From: [Phialemoniopsis] sp. UDSM-2020
Taxonomy: Eukaryota; Ascomycota; Sordariomycetes; Thyridiales; Thyridiaceae
DNA length: 64,000 nt
Direction: 5' to 3'
Assembly: GCA_018873225.1 (NCBI GenBank)
Contig: JAEILZ010000001.1
Location: forward strand, 3,720,001-3,784,000
How positions within the stretch are numbered: the first letter of the stretch is position 1; each line of letters starts with the position of its first letter. The notes under the pieces were generated by a model. The model was given only the letters and a program-made list of their open reading frames with translations. It was not told where the DNA came from and did no database searches. This document shows positions 52,922 through 62,802 of this stretch, in pieces. A program made the translations under genes and the position numbers.

Positions 52922-54652
52922 CTACCATCCACCGCCGACCTTGCCGGCCAGCTGCACGACACGCTCAGAGTCGCTGGGTTTGGACTTGCCCACGTCACTA
53001 ATGACTTCCCGATACGTCGTGAAGGCCAATCTATCCAGTTCTATGCCGGTAATGCGGGACCAATGCGCCAGGGTATCTCGAATATATGTTGGACTTATGC
53101 CGGCCACTTGATCAGGTCTTTGACTTTCACCTGTGCCGTTCACCGCCGCAGTGCGTTCCTCGTCTGACGAGAAGTACGCCTCATCGACTTCAGCTAGCAG
53201 TTGTTTCTGCTCATCAGGCCCCGGTTTGGTGTTGAAATTTCGGCGTTCAAGGATGACTTGATCATCGACCTTGACTTGTCCTCCACCGTTAGTGCAGCCT
53301 CCAGGGCACGCCATGACCTCAACATAGGCATGTTCAAGGCCGGCTGCCTTGCCCGTTGGTCTGCGCGCACTACCAAAGGGTTTGCCGCCGGGCATTCTCG
53401 ATGGCTTCGCAGGCTTTAGTCTGCGGACGAGATTTTGGATATTTCGGAATCCATAATATCTAGCCGCTTTGAAGATGGGTTCTCCAGATGCCGAGTTGAT
53501 GATATACTCCATCACATCGATGTTCCTCCCTCGCGTGGTTTGCAATTGCGAACCAGGATTTCGCGAGAGAACATCCTGCAGGATATAGTGCAGATTGCCT
53601 CCAGAGCTGCCCGCTTCTGGGGGCTGTGAACCCTTCCTACGCTTGGGGAAGAGGAATTTTCCCAGTATCGAATCTGGGAAGATAGGATACTGCTCCAATG
53701 GAGAACTTTTGGGTAGACTGAAGAAATCAATCTTCCTTGACTCTGTGAGCATGAAAATTTCCTTGCTCGTGATGACACAGTCCACGTCGCGGACCCCTCT
53801 GGCAGGCTTGCCATCTCCTGCCCATACGGCATCCGTCAGCTCCTCCCGGCTGGCCTCAAGTTTCTTGTCGAAACATGGCATCACTGCCAGGTGCCATATC
53901 CTGTGTGGCGGAATACCAAGTGTCCGACTGAGAGTCGTCTTCAAAAGGGTGCCCATCAGGGCTTGGGGTGATTTGATCTTTGAAAGATGTGGGAGAACAT
54001 GTGGATGTGTCTTCTCGGCATAACACACCCACCCGGGGCAAGACGAAGTGAGGATCGGCTTTGGCGGCGTTGCCGAAGCCTGGCCCAGTACCTCATCAGA
54101 GCCTAACACAAGACATGCCTCGCGTGCCGTATTTGTGTCGGTGACCCATGTGAATCCGTTACCAAACTTCCCGCCGGACTTGAGTCCTTCCGGGCCCATG
54201 AGCAATCTCTCCAGCATGTGTCCCGCTTGTTGTTCGGTGACTCCACCGCCACATGCTGCCGCGAGACTCGCTCTCGTCTGGGGCGACACACTAGCTATAT
54301 ATAACCTCCTCGACTCATCTTCCAGACCTTCGACCGACAACTTTCCTTGGGCATCGGGGCCGACTATTCGGAGGGCCGGAGCAGAATCCAACGAATTCAA
54401 AACCTCGGAGTGACTCTGCAGACTGACTAGTACGGCCTCGGCAGAAGTGACGCAGCCGGAACAGGCGAGGCAATCGGTGAGCGATATCTCCGCGGGCGCG
54501 CTCGTAGAGGGTTGCTGGCCGTCGAGAATGACCTCGTGCTCTAGCGAGGCATCTTGTGGCGGGGCAATCGGCAGGGTCTCGATAGGTTTGATGCAGGCGA
54601 CGCCGGGACTGATAAAGTCGTTGAGGTCGTCGGCCGACAGGATGGCGCTCAT
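52922..54652 (-). CDS. nar1: Cytosolic Fe-S cluster assembly factor NAR1, 576 aa
   Basis: Single exon from ATG 54652. NAR1 is a hydrogenase-like protein of the cytosolic iron-sulfur assembly (CIA) machinery that passes [4Fe-4S] clusters to the targeting complex. The start MSAILSADDLNDFISPGVAC carries the first ligand Cys20; the N-terminal cluster continues with Cys61, Cys64 and Cys67 (DCLACSGC). The C-terminal H-cluster-like ligands are in SCPGWVCYAEK, VMPCFDKKLEASR and MACPGGCTNGGGQ. Length fits the fungal family. A disordered Lys/Arg/Pro segment (residues about 415-445) is typical of ascomycete versions. It is tail-to-tail with the SUZ-domain gene, 24 nt apart. Confidence 0.95.
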   Translation of the reverse strand: MSAILSADDLNDFISPGVACIKPIETLPIAPPQDASLEHEVILDGQQPSTSAPAEISLTDCLACSGCVTSAEAVLVSLQSHSEVLNSLDSAPALRIVGPDAQGKLSVEGLEDESRRLYIASVSPQTRASLAAACGGGVTEQQAGHMLERLLMGPEGLKSGGKFGNGFTWVTDTNTAREACLVLGSDEVLGQASATPPKPILTSSCPGWVCYAEKTHPHVLPHLSKIKSPQALMGTLLKTTLSRTLGIPPHRIWHLAVMPCFDKKLEASREELTDAVWAGDGKPARGVRDVDCVITSKEIFMLTESRKIDFFSLPKSSPLEQYPIFPDSILGKFLFPKRRKGSQPPEAGSSGGNLHYILQDVLSRNPGSQLQTTRGRNIDVMEYIINSASGEPIFKAARYYGFRNIQNLVRRLKPAKPSRMPGGKPFGSARRPTGKAAGLEHAYVEVMACPGGCTNGGGQVKVDDQVILERRNFNTKPGPDEQKQLLAEVDEAYFSSDEERTAAVNGTGESQRPDQVAGISPTYIRDTLAHWSRITGIELDRLAFTTYREVISDVGKSKPSDSERVVQLAGKVGGGW

Positions 54653-55312
54653 GTCGGCGACTACTCTTTTGCGCAGGTCCCAAGAGGATGTAGTCTCGAT
54701 GCCGACGCGGCTCGGGGCTTATCGCAAGGTCGGACTCGGCCTGAGCGGTCGCCGCAGGAAAGTCTACGTAGACTTTATAAATGAAGTCGATGTCCTTGAA
54801 CGTCGTGAATACCAGTTCATGAATAACGCGGCCGTATTGCTCGATAAGAGCGCATGTATGTGGTATGAATCCGTTCGAGGTGTCGAGGCCTCTGTCAAAA
54901 GTCTGCTTTGAAATGCACTTTTCAGGAAGCGAGATCGGCTCAGCGTCGGCGGGTGGCGGAACTTTTGGATCTGGCGGGGGACTGTGAAAGATTTCAGCGG
55001 GACACCACCCCACTGCCGAACGGGTCGTAGGGGACCCCAGTACCTGGGACCGCCCCGGCCAATCACCGCGTCTCAATTAGCGTCAGCCCAATGACGTCGT
55101 TGTACACTCATCGGAAGCTGGGACGATCCCTTAAAGACAAGGCGGGTAGCTTCCCACAGCTGTCCGATATAGCTTTCCCAGCCTCATATTCCTACCTATT
55201 CTTGTGACAGGTGTCGTACTTCAGCTCTCCAAAGATTTACTTGGAAAGCATAGCAATCACAATCAACATTACCCGAGCCCTTCGATTAACATACCAACGA
55301 GCATGGATGTAA
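54653..55312. promoter_or_regulatory. Divergent promoter of nar1 and the 168-aa membrane protein gene
   Basis: These 660 bp contain open frames on both strands that overlap the nar1 start region antisense or upstream. None has motifs, so I treat them as chance. Confidence 0.4.
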
Positions 55313-56028
55313 GTGATATAATATCTGGAGGTGGTAAATGTTCTACGTCTTCGTGTTTCCTAACAAGTGTTCTTCTACCAGTCCGTTACATTGTTCAGCT
55401 TCGCCAGCTGCGGATGGCTCAGTCTGCAGGCATTGCCTCTCGTCATCTGGCCCTCCTTTGTCACCTCTCTCCTCACCCCGGAACACCAGCATGCTGATGG
55501 TGAGTTGCCTCGCCGTCCCCCGCTTACAACAGCTATCCGATGTTTCGAAGACTAACCCTAGCAAAATCTAGCTATCCAAGAGTACCTCGCCCGCTCTCTG
55601 GGACTCTCCCAGATGGGCCTGGGCCTCCTGATCGTAGTACTGTCAGGAGCTCTGCCCCTGACCTCAATGGTCGAGAGTAAGTCGACCACTTGCAACCCAC
55701 TCCATAGCTACAATCCTCCCCAGAAACTCATCTCTCTCTTTCCCTGCTAGATCCCCAGGATTCCATCTCACCCTACGCCAACTCTGTGGTGCTCATCTCG
55801 AGCCTGTACCACTTTGGCCTCGCCTTCTATGGCTACGTCAAGTACAACGAGACGACCTTGACGGGCTTCCTGCTTGGCGCCATCGGCAGCGGCATCCTCG
55901 CCGCCTTTGGCACCTGGTGCATGCTGTTTGGCGACAGCCGCAAGATCAGCAAGCGCACCGGCGCCGACAAACGGACGAGCGGCTTTCCTTTCAAGAATGC
56001 CGAGGCTAACAAGCGCAAGGACTTGTAA
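55313..56028 (+). CDS. Fungal integral membrane protein of unknown function, 168 aa
   Basis: Exons are 55313..55318, 55382..55499, 55572..55676 and 55751..56028. The first coding exon is only six bases (ATG GAT), followed by GTAAGT and a 63-nt intron with CCTAAC. It is needed because the next exon has no ATG near its start. Membrane-spanning segments: VTLFSFASCGWLSLQALPLV with VIWPSFVTSLL; LSQMGLGLLIVVLSGALPL; VVLISSLYHFGLAFYGYV; and TGFLLGAIGSGILAAFGTWC. The basic C-terminus ends NAEANKRKDL. The pattern looks like a conserved fungal membrane family, but I know no function. Confidence 0.85.
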
Positions 56029-56409
56029 GGCAGCTATCATTCACTTGTGTGTGGTGTTGCCTAGAATGGTCGGGTTGAAATAGAAAGGACTGGGTGTGAT
56101 TGGACTGGCGTCTAAGGAACTAGATCGGCATAGACGTAGCAAGCTGGAGTCATTGATAGACAATGACCTTTGGGTATGTGGTGTGTCGAACGCAGCACGA
56201 CTTGGTGCAAGGCGATCTTCTTATTGTTGGAAGAATAAGTAGGGTAGATCTGCTCTACATCCAAAGAAAAGTTTTGATATTCCACTCCTTGCCTGCCATG
56301 TCTTGCACTGTGAAAATGATGATACAAATTAATAGAATGTGCCATCGGGGACACAACCAGACGCCAAACTCCCCAAATCCTGTGTGCTCTATCGCCGAAC
56401 TTTTTTCAA
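56029..56409. other. Intergenic, convergent 3' ends
   Basis: This 381-bp gap lies between the 168-aa membrane protein and the zinc-finger gene. No gene is present. Confidence 0.5.
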
Positions 56410-57534
56410 TTAATCAGACACGCCATCATCGGTAGCTGCCACAGCTGCAGGCTCGTCCTTGGACTCAGGCCCATCGATGATGACTTCAGGTGCTGCTATC
56501 TGAACGTCGGCAACACCAGCGAGAACTTGCTTCCTCCGCTCATGCCAGTCAAGCTCGCTCTTGATGACTTGGTCCAGCAGCACCTGCTTCTCAAGCCACT
56601 CCTTCTTGTACAAGTCTTCCCACTGCTTGCATTCCTTCTTCAGTTCGTCTCCCTCTGCCTGTGCCCACTTGACTTGGCAGCGGCACAGAGCATGTAGTCG
56701 TTCGAATGGCATCTTGAGCTCTTTGTCGGCAAAACCTTGGTCTGTAGTCATTTGTGTGAAGTTGTCCGAGATCTCATCGCCATTGCTATTCTCATCCATG
56801 GTGTCGTCCTGGCCAGCTGCGTGTGACTGTGGTGTTTTGATGATGATCTTGAGTTTCGAGGACTTGGTCGGACCCGACTGCATGCTCTTGGGTACGGGGT
56901 CTGACGGTCGCAGGGCCTCAGTCTCGTGAACTGTGCGCATGTGCTTGGCCAGAGCATCGGAACGGGTGAAGGCTCGGTCGCATTCTTGAGTTCTGTGTCA
57001 GCGAAACCCTGACAAATGCATGAACATAGAGTACTTACCAGGTAGATAGCAGTAGAAGGGCTTCTCCCTTGTATGACTGCGCATGTGTGCTTTGAGGGCG
57101 TAGCCACTGGCATGCGGCATGCTCTTCCTCCCGCAACCAACCCATTCGCAAGTATACTTCTTCTGCTTCCCCTCGATATGATCATTGTGGATGTGCTCAA
57201 CGAGCTTATCCATATTACGGAGATCGCCAGCATCGCAGCCCTCCCAGGCACAGGTGGTTACCTGTTCTTGAAAATCATCCTCCTCTAGCCGCGCATTGAC
57301 AGGCGAGCTGGGGATGTCGCCGTCGGTGTCAGATGAGACCGGGGACATGCCTTCCAATGGATCGGGTGAGGGTCTCTCTGGATGGCCTGCGACGGCAGAC
57401 GAGGCTGTTGAGGCGTCGCCGACCTTCTGGCGCTTCGGGGGCGGGAGGTCGTCGGTCATGGCATCGTCTTGGAACTCGTCTTCGGAAGCCATTGATGACA
57501 AGGGCGAGTCGACTGGTGACTCGTGCCGTCCCAT
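56410..57534 (-). CDS. C2H2 zinc-finger protein (possible INO80-associated Iec1-like factor), 356 aa
   Basis: Exons are 57534..57039 and 56984..56410 (54-nt intron, GTAAGT...CAAG). Three C2H2 fingers: CAWEGCDAGDLRNMDKLVEH ending HNDH; CEWVGCGRKSMPHASGYALK ending HMRSH; and CYLPECDRAFTRSDALAKHM ending RTVH. The intron falls inside the third finger, and splicing is required to rebuild it. The N-terminus is Ser/Asp/Pro-rich with a basic signal (PPPKRQKVGD). The C-terminal third is a coiled coil (KKECKQWEDLYKKEWLEKQV). The finger arrangement resembles S. pombe Iec1, an INO80 chromatin-remodelling subunit. I am only moderately sure of that match; a DNA-binding transcription factor is the alternative. 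Confidence 0.8.
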
Positions 57535-58240
57535 AGTCGATGTGTAGTCAAAAGAATTGAAGCTGATGAGAAAGAAGGTAAGGATAGGAAATCCAGTGGC
57601 GCAAAGGCAGCAAAGTAAGCTGCCCTTTTGGAGGGATCTGTTGCTTTGGGGCCAGATAATCTGTCGTGTTGTTGGAGTGGTATGCGTTGGTTTGTTGGAT
57701 GTGGGTTCTGAAATGTAAATGGAAAAGAGAAATAGAAATTACTATGGCGTTGGTGGGCAATGGTGCAGGATGAAGTAAATATATCAGTGGTGGGAGTTGT
57801 GAACTCGTGAACCGGAAGCCTCCAATCGAGACATGTAGGATGAACCCAGGGAATTTGGCCTGCGCGACCAGACCAGTCGTGATAGTAAGTAGATGCGATA
57901 AAGTCCAAATGCGGCTGAGATTAGGCCTAAGTTAGCTAGCGTGCTAGCGCAGGGACCATGACTACCTAATGTATTTGCAGTTGCCCACACCTGTCACGTA
58001 ATTTAATGCCTGGTGTCTTGCACGCGTGCGCCCTGTTGCCCCCTGCGATCCAGACCCGCCTGTACTCGACCTCTTCTGTTTAGTTAACAAAATAATCGAT
58101 CCCCCACACCCCACCAATTCTTGCTTGCATCTCTGCCTGCTGCAACCACCCGCCTTCATTGTTTTGGTTCTCCTGACAGAAACATTACTACTAGGTACTC
58201 GATAGCTTTGCGATCATTTGTGTTACAAACTCCAGGCAAC
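57535..58240. promoter_or_regulatory. Divergent promoter of the zinc-finger and RanGAP genes
   Basis: These 706 bp between head-to-head starts have no recognisable gene. The sequence just before rna1 is C/T-rich. Confidence 0.4.
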
Positions 58241-59562
58241 ATGGCACCTTCAACCAAGATCTTTTCCCTCGAGGGAAGGAGTCTCAAGCTGGACACTGCC
58301 GATGACCTCGAACCCCACATTGCAGACCTGAAGGTCATGGACGATGTCGAGGAGGTCAGGATTCTTGGCAACACTTTGGGTATCGGAGCTTGCAAGCGGC
58401 TTGGAGAGGTCCTAGCTACCAAGAAAAACCTCCAGGTAAGTGTCAACGATCCTAGGAGTGGTGACGAGTTTTCTAACCCAAGGTCATTCAGATCGCCAAC
58501 CTGGCCGACATCTTTACCGGTCGCCTGTTGAACGAGATTCCCGAGGCCCTCTCGTCTCTCCTCACTTCCATCCTCAACCTCCCCAAGCTCACAACTATCA
58601 ACCTGAACGACAACGCCTTTGGCCTCAACACGCAGGCCCCGCTTGTCGCATTCCTCGCCGCCCATGTTCCTCTGCAGCACCTTTACCTCAACAACAATGG
58701 CCTGGGCCCCCACGCCGGCATCTTGATCGCTGACTCCTTGTCCGAGCTCCACGCAAAGAAGGAAGAGGCGCGCAAGAATGGCCAAACTGTCCCCGACCTG
58801 GAGACCGTTATTTGCGGTCGCAACAGACTGGAGAATGGCAGCATGACCGCTTGGGCAAAGACATTCAGCCTGCACAACAAGATCAAGGTCATCAAGATGG
58901 TACAGAACGGTATTCGCCAAGAAGGTATTAGCCACCTGTTGAGCGAGGGTTTGAGCAACACATCGGAGCTCCGGGTTCTGGATCTGCAGGATAACACATT
59001 CACTCTCCTCGGAGCCAGGGCTCTGTCCAAGGTTGCGCCCACCTGGGCCGAGATCCAAGAGCTGGGCATTGGCGACTCTCTTCTCGGTGCCAAGGGCGGT
59101 ATACTGCTATCCCAGGCGCTTGCGCAGGGCAAGAATAAGAAGCTAGAGATTCTGCGACTGCAGTACAATGAGATCACCGCTGCTGGTCTCAAGGGCCTCG
59201 CTGATGCTGCCAAGGAGGGTCTTCCGGCGCTGAAGAAGCTCGAGGTCAACGGCAACAAGTTCTCCGAGGATGACGAGGCCATTCTCCTTCTGCAGGATCT
59301 CTTTGAGGAGCGCAAGGAAAAGTTGGCCGGAGATGTTGTCATCGAGGACGACTGGGGCCTGGACAGCCTGAGCGATCTCGAGGAGGAAGACTCGGACGAG
59401 GAGGAGGAAGAAGAGGAAGATGAGGAAGAGGATGTGAAGCCCGAAGACAGGGCCGAGAAGCTCATCAAGGAGGCAGAAGAGGCCCAGGAAGAGCCCACGG
59501 TCCAGCTCAAGGATAAGGACGTCGATGCGCTTGCCAGCAAGCTGGAGAAGACTTCTATCTAA
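58241..59562 (+). CDS. rna1: Ran GTPase-activating protein (Rna1/RanGAP1), 421 aa
   Basis: Exons are 58241..58435 and 58492..59562 (56-nt intron, phase 0). Branch site CTAAC at 58473-58477 favours the acceptor at 58491 over the AG at 58482, which is too close. The protein stimulates GTP hydrolysis by Ran in the cytoplasm and so drives nuclear transport. It is built of leucine-rich repeats: VEEVRILGNTLGIGACKRLG, LTTINLNDNAFG, LQHLYLNNNGLGPHAG, LRVLDLQDNTFTLLGARAL, LEILRLQYNEITAAGL and LKKLEVNGNKFSEDD. The family motif CGRNRLENGSM and NLADIFTGRLLNEIP near the start are diagnostic. An acidic segment of about 25 residues follows the repeats, as in yeast and S. pombe Rna1. Confidence 0.95.
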
Positions 59563-60212
59563 GAGCATTGGGTTCATTTTTACCTGGCCCATCTTACCCC
59601 GAAAACCCAACACATCATCCATCCATCTCCCTTTCATTGATCATGTAGACGATACCCCCCACATACACAATTCCCATGTTTAGATAGCGACGGCCGGCGG
59701 AGCGGAATATGGAAAATAGAAGAATTCGGACCTTGCCGGATCAGTCGAGACAGCATCAAATCAACAGCAGCATAAATCACCGTCTCCTGCGAAAGAAACC
59801 GCAAATTAGGTAATGAGATCTTATACGGGCAATATGTTTTGCGCCTGGAGTCGTAGTAGAGTCTGGGGTGCCCGTCTGGGGTTGGGTGCTTGGCGAGTGG
59901 TCCAACCATCACACCACTGCCAGGTGCCAGGTGCCAGCCCTTGAAAGTCTAACACGCCAGTCAACAACCACAAGCCGAATCTCGCCACCAAGCCTCTGAT
60001 CAAATCAAGTCATCGGATCGATGCTCTTGTGGACGATGTCAGTTAAAAGAACTTCTCCGGTTCTATCCTTTCCGTTGTTTCTCGATCTGCAATCCATTGT
60101 CTACATCAATCCTTCAATATTAATTACACAATTCACCAATTAGTTCCACTGGCTTCATTAACAACAGCTACTACTGTGCTACTCTCATAACAACCACAAC
60201 TCTAATATAAGT
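59563..60212. other. Intergenic spacer
   Basis: These 650 bp lie between rna1 and the next membrane protein gene, both on plus. No feature is seen; the last 100 bp are leader-like. Confidence 0.45.
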
Positions 60213-60859
60213 ATGCAAAGTATTGTACTCTTTGAGACAACCGAGTCGGTGATAGAGGTCCTTTGGGATGTTGCGCTCGCCTTCTTCGTCACCCGCTTGG
60301 CCCTCATATACTTTGCATTGGTCTTCGTACCTACCTTCGTCATCTCCTACCTCGCCACCTACAATGACTCTGTTGTACGGTCCAACGTCGCCGGCGTAAT
60401 CGTTGTGCACCTGCTCATAACGACACTGGTTGCCCGGTGCCTGGTCGTGCGCTCTCAACTCCCCTACGTCAGGAGTTTCCGGTTGGCCATCGGCGCTGTG
60501 GCTCTGGCGTTCATGCTGGCCGCCAAGGTGGTCGCGGCCGCCATGGGCTGGACCTTGTTCGTTGGGGGCAGTCAAAGCACCGTGTTGGTGTTGGGGGTAT
60601 TTGCGGCCATGCCTGCCTTGTTGATGGGGTTGGAGCGCAATCCTGCCAGGTGTCTGGAGGAGGGCACTTATCATCGTGACATGGGGCTCAAGACCTCGCT
60701 CAGCGATCGCATGTAAGTCAACCAACACTCTTGCTGAGGCTCTCCAACCCAACACAACTCCGAATGACCTGCTGACAATTTGTCCCAAGACCTGTTGGAG
60801 GGAAGACTGTGAGCTTGAACAAGAAAGGGAAAACTGTCCACTGGGTGACTGGGTGTTAG
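60213..60859 (+). CDS. Predicted four-helix membrane protein of unknown function, 189 aa
   Basis: Exons are 60213..60712 and 60790..60859. The unspliced frame would end at 60716 after 167 residues, but that stop lies in a consensus GTAAGT donor. A CTGAC branch and CCCAAG acceptor give a phase-matched 22-residue end (PVGGKTVSLNKKGKTVHW). Hydrophobic segments: IEVLWDVALAFFVTRLALIY with FALVFVPTFVISYLA; VAGVIVVHLLITTLVA; FRLAIGAVALAFMLAAKVVA; and STVLVLGVFAAMPALLMGL. An N-terminal signal peptide is not obvious. I do not recognise the family. Confidence 0.55.
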
Positions 60860-62802
60860 ATGGGTCAGGCGTGATGTCTCATGTGCGTCAGTGCTACCGA
60901 GCTCTGGTGGACTGTAGCTATATCCAGCTCTGCTGAAAGGGAGTGTGGTGAGATCTTAGAGATCTGATCTTTCGGGTTCTACAAAATTCATCTTTCATCT
61001 TACTAAGAGTTTTGAGATACGCGGTTGCCAAGGTCCATTGTGGCTGACACGGACGCGATGGTGGGTTCGCCCGAGAGCCATCGGGAGGAATGCCGGGTCG
61101 TGATTAGGACGAATGGATGGCATCCCATTCTCGACTTATTCGATCAATGACTTCCCCAATTCGGCATTTGAGTTTATTAAAACCACGTTGCCCAGTAGCA
61201 GGAGGACGGCCCCTGGCCCCCATCGCTTGCCCCTGGCCCCCACCGTGGGCTGCAAGCACTCTAATTGCAATCCAAGGGAGCCATTGGCGAGCAGCGCTGA
61301 CCTTTGCAACGACTTGCATTGCATGTGCATCCCCTCATCTGAACATCACCAACTCGAGTTGGCCGTTGGATCGATCAGTTGGTAGGGACGTATGCTAGCT
61401 GTTGAAGAATGCCTCGGTGAATGTTGGGCAGATGTTGGCCGTGTTGTACCAAGATGAGTTTATGCAGCCCAGGGTTGGCGGGCTCTCGATTCGGTCGGCA
61501 ACCTTTCCATGTTCCTACTCATTAGTAGAAATGACATTCCTCCTCCAAGCTACCCTGCAGCTCCTCCGGTTTGACGAGATCCGCGCGCTTGCCAGGGGTG
61601 GTGATCTGCCTCGCTGCTGACTGACAGGGCCGCCATCACTAAGTAGCGTGAAACCCTCTCTTTTGGCCTTTTGATGTAACCCGAACCCACCTGAGCACCT
61701 CATCCCGGCGTCTGCACCCCCAACCTGGCCGTTCTCTGGTCTTAAAATATCCAACAACACCACAAGACAGCACCTCCCGATGCCATCACGATCATTTCCC
61801 AGGGGGCATGGTGAAGCGATGCGCCAAGGCTTGCGAGAATTGCTGCCACTTCCGTCGCAATGTTGCTTCACGTGGAGGCACTCATCGCAGCGGCTTTGCG
61901 GCGCAGGATCTTTGCACCACCCTGGGCTCCTCCACCACAGACTGCCCTATCTATAGATTAACCTACTGTCTAATGCAACCGATGGCAGGGTCTTGGGGCA
62001 TTACGGTCTGTCACTTTTCCAACGGTGGAGAACTCAATCAACGTTGCTCTATCGCGGAGTTTTGGCGTAGCTACCAAGGGCGTCTTGCTTGAGACGCGAT
62101 ATTGGCTCCCGCATAGCCGGATTCTCCCCTGTGGCCAGGAATATCTCCCGAACGCCTATAGCCCCATCACTGCTATAGCCCAGTTCTTCAACGCCAGGCA
62201 GACTGCCCACGTTTTGCGTGCGTCGATCTCGTTGACCGTGACATTGGTGGTAGGTAGTGTGCTCTCTGTTATACTGCATTCCAACGGCCTCGAAGACGAT
62301 CTCTTTAAGGCGGCGTCCAACCAACCAACGCGGGCCGACAAGCCCTCGGCCAAGTGGCTAAAACGGACTGCGATAGATTGTCGACTACGAGGCCCCCATT
62401 TCTTAATCTCTTGGTCATGCTGCAGGCATAGCAGTTGGAAGTATTGCCTCGGCGAGCGTCGTTCGTTCATATTTTAAGCAGGCCAGGTGCGCCCCCAAGT
62501 GGGTTGCGCCATGGGCAAGGGGGCTAGTCGTCCTCACATTCCAACCCATCACGACCCTCACGCTTGAGGCTGGCGAGCTGGGACCGCCACTTACCAACAT
62601 TCCTTCCGCTGGCTACCGCTACCGCAACCTGGGTGTGGACCCCTTGCAGCCCGCGTGTAAGTCGACAGTCGATATATTGTATATATTGTCGCCTCTCTGA
62701 CCACATCTATTGCTCCAAGCCCCTTACATTTCTCATCCCTTCTGCAGTCCTTACTTTTCAGTAGAGTCTTTTGTTTCTCCCTTTTCATTGCATTGAGTCA
62801 AT
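60860..62802. other. Intergenic region and chitinase promoter
   Basis: These 1.94 kb show no convincing gene. A tandem TATA-like element lies at 62671-62690, about 115 bp before the chitinase ATG. Confidence 0.45.
62671..62690 (+). promoter_or_regulatory. Duplicated TATA-like element upstream of the chitinase gene
   Basis: GATATATTGTATATATTGTC contains ATATATTGT twice in tandem, 113-132 bp before the ATG, a likely TATA region. Confidence 0.4.

Noticed and set aside
54315..55076. 253-codon minus frame and 154-codon plus frame around the nar1 start
   Set aside because: They overlap the well-supported nar1 coding sequence in other frames and show no family pattern.
58480..58482. Alternative acceptor in the rna1 intron
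   Set aside because: It lies about five nt after the CTAAC branch site and would add VIQ not expected before IANLADIF.
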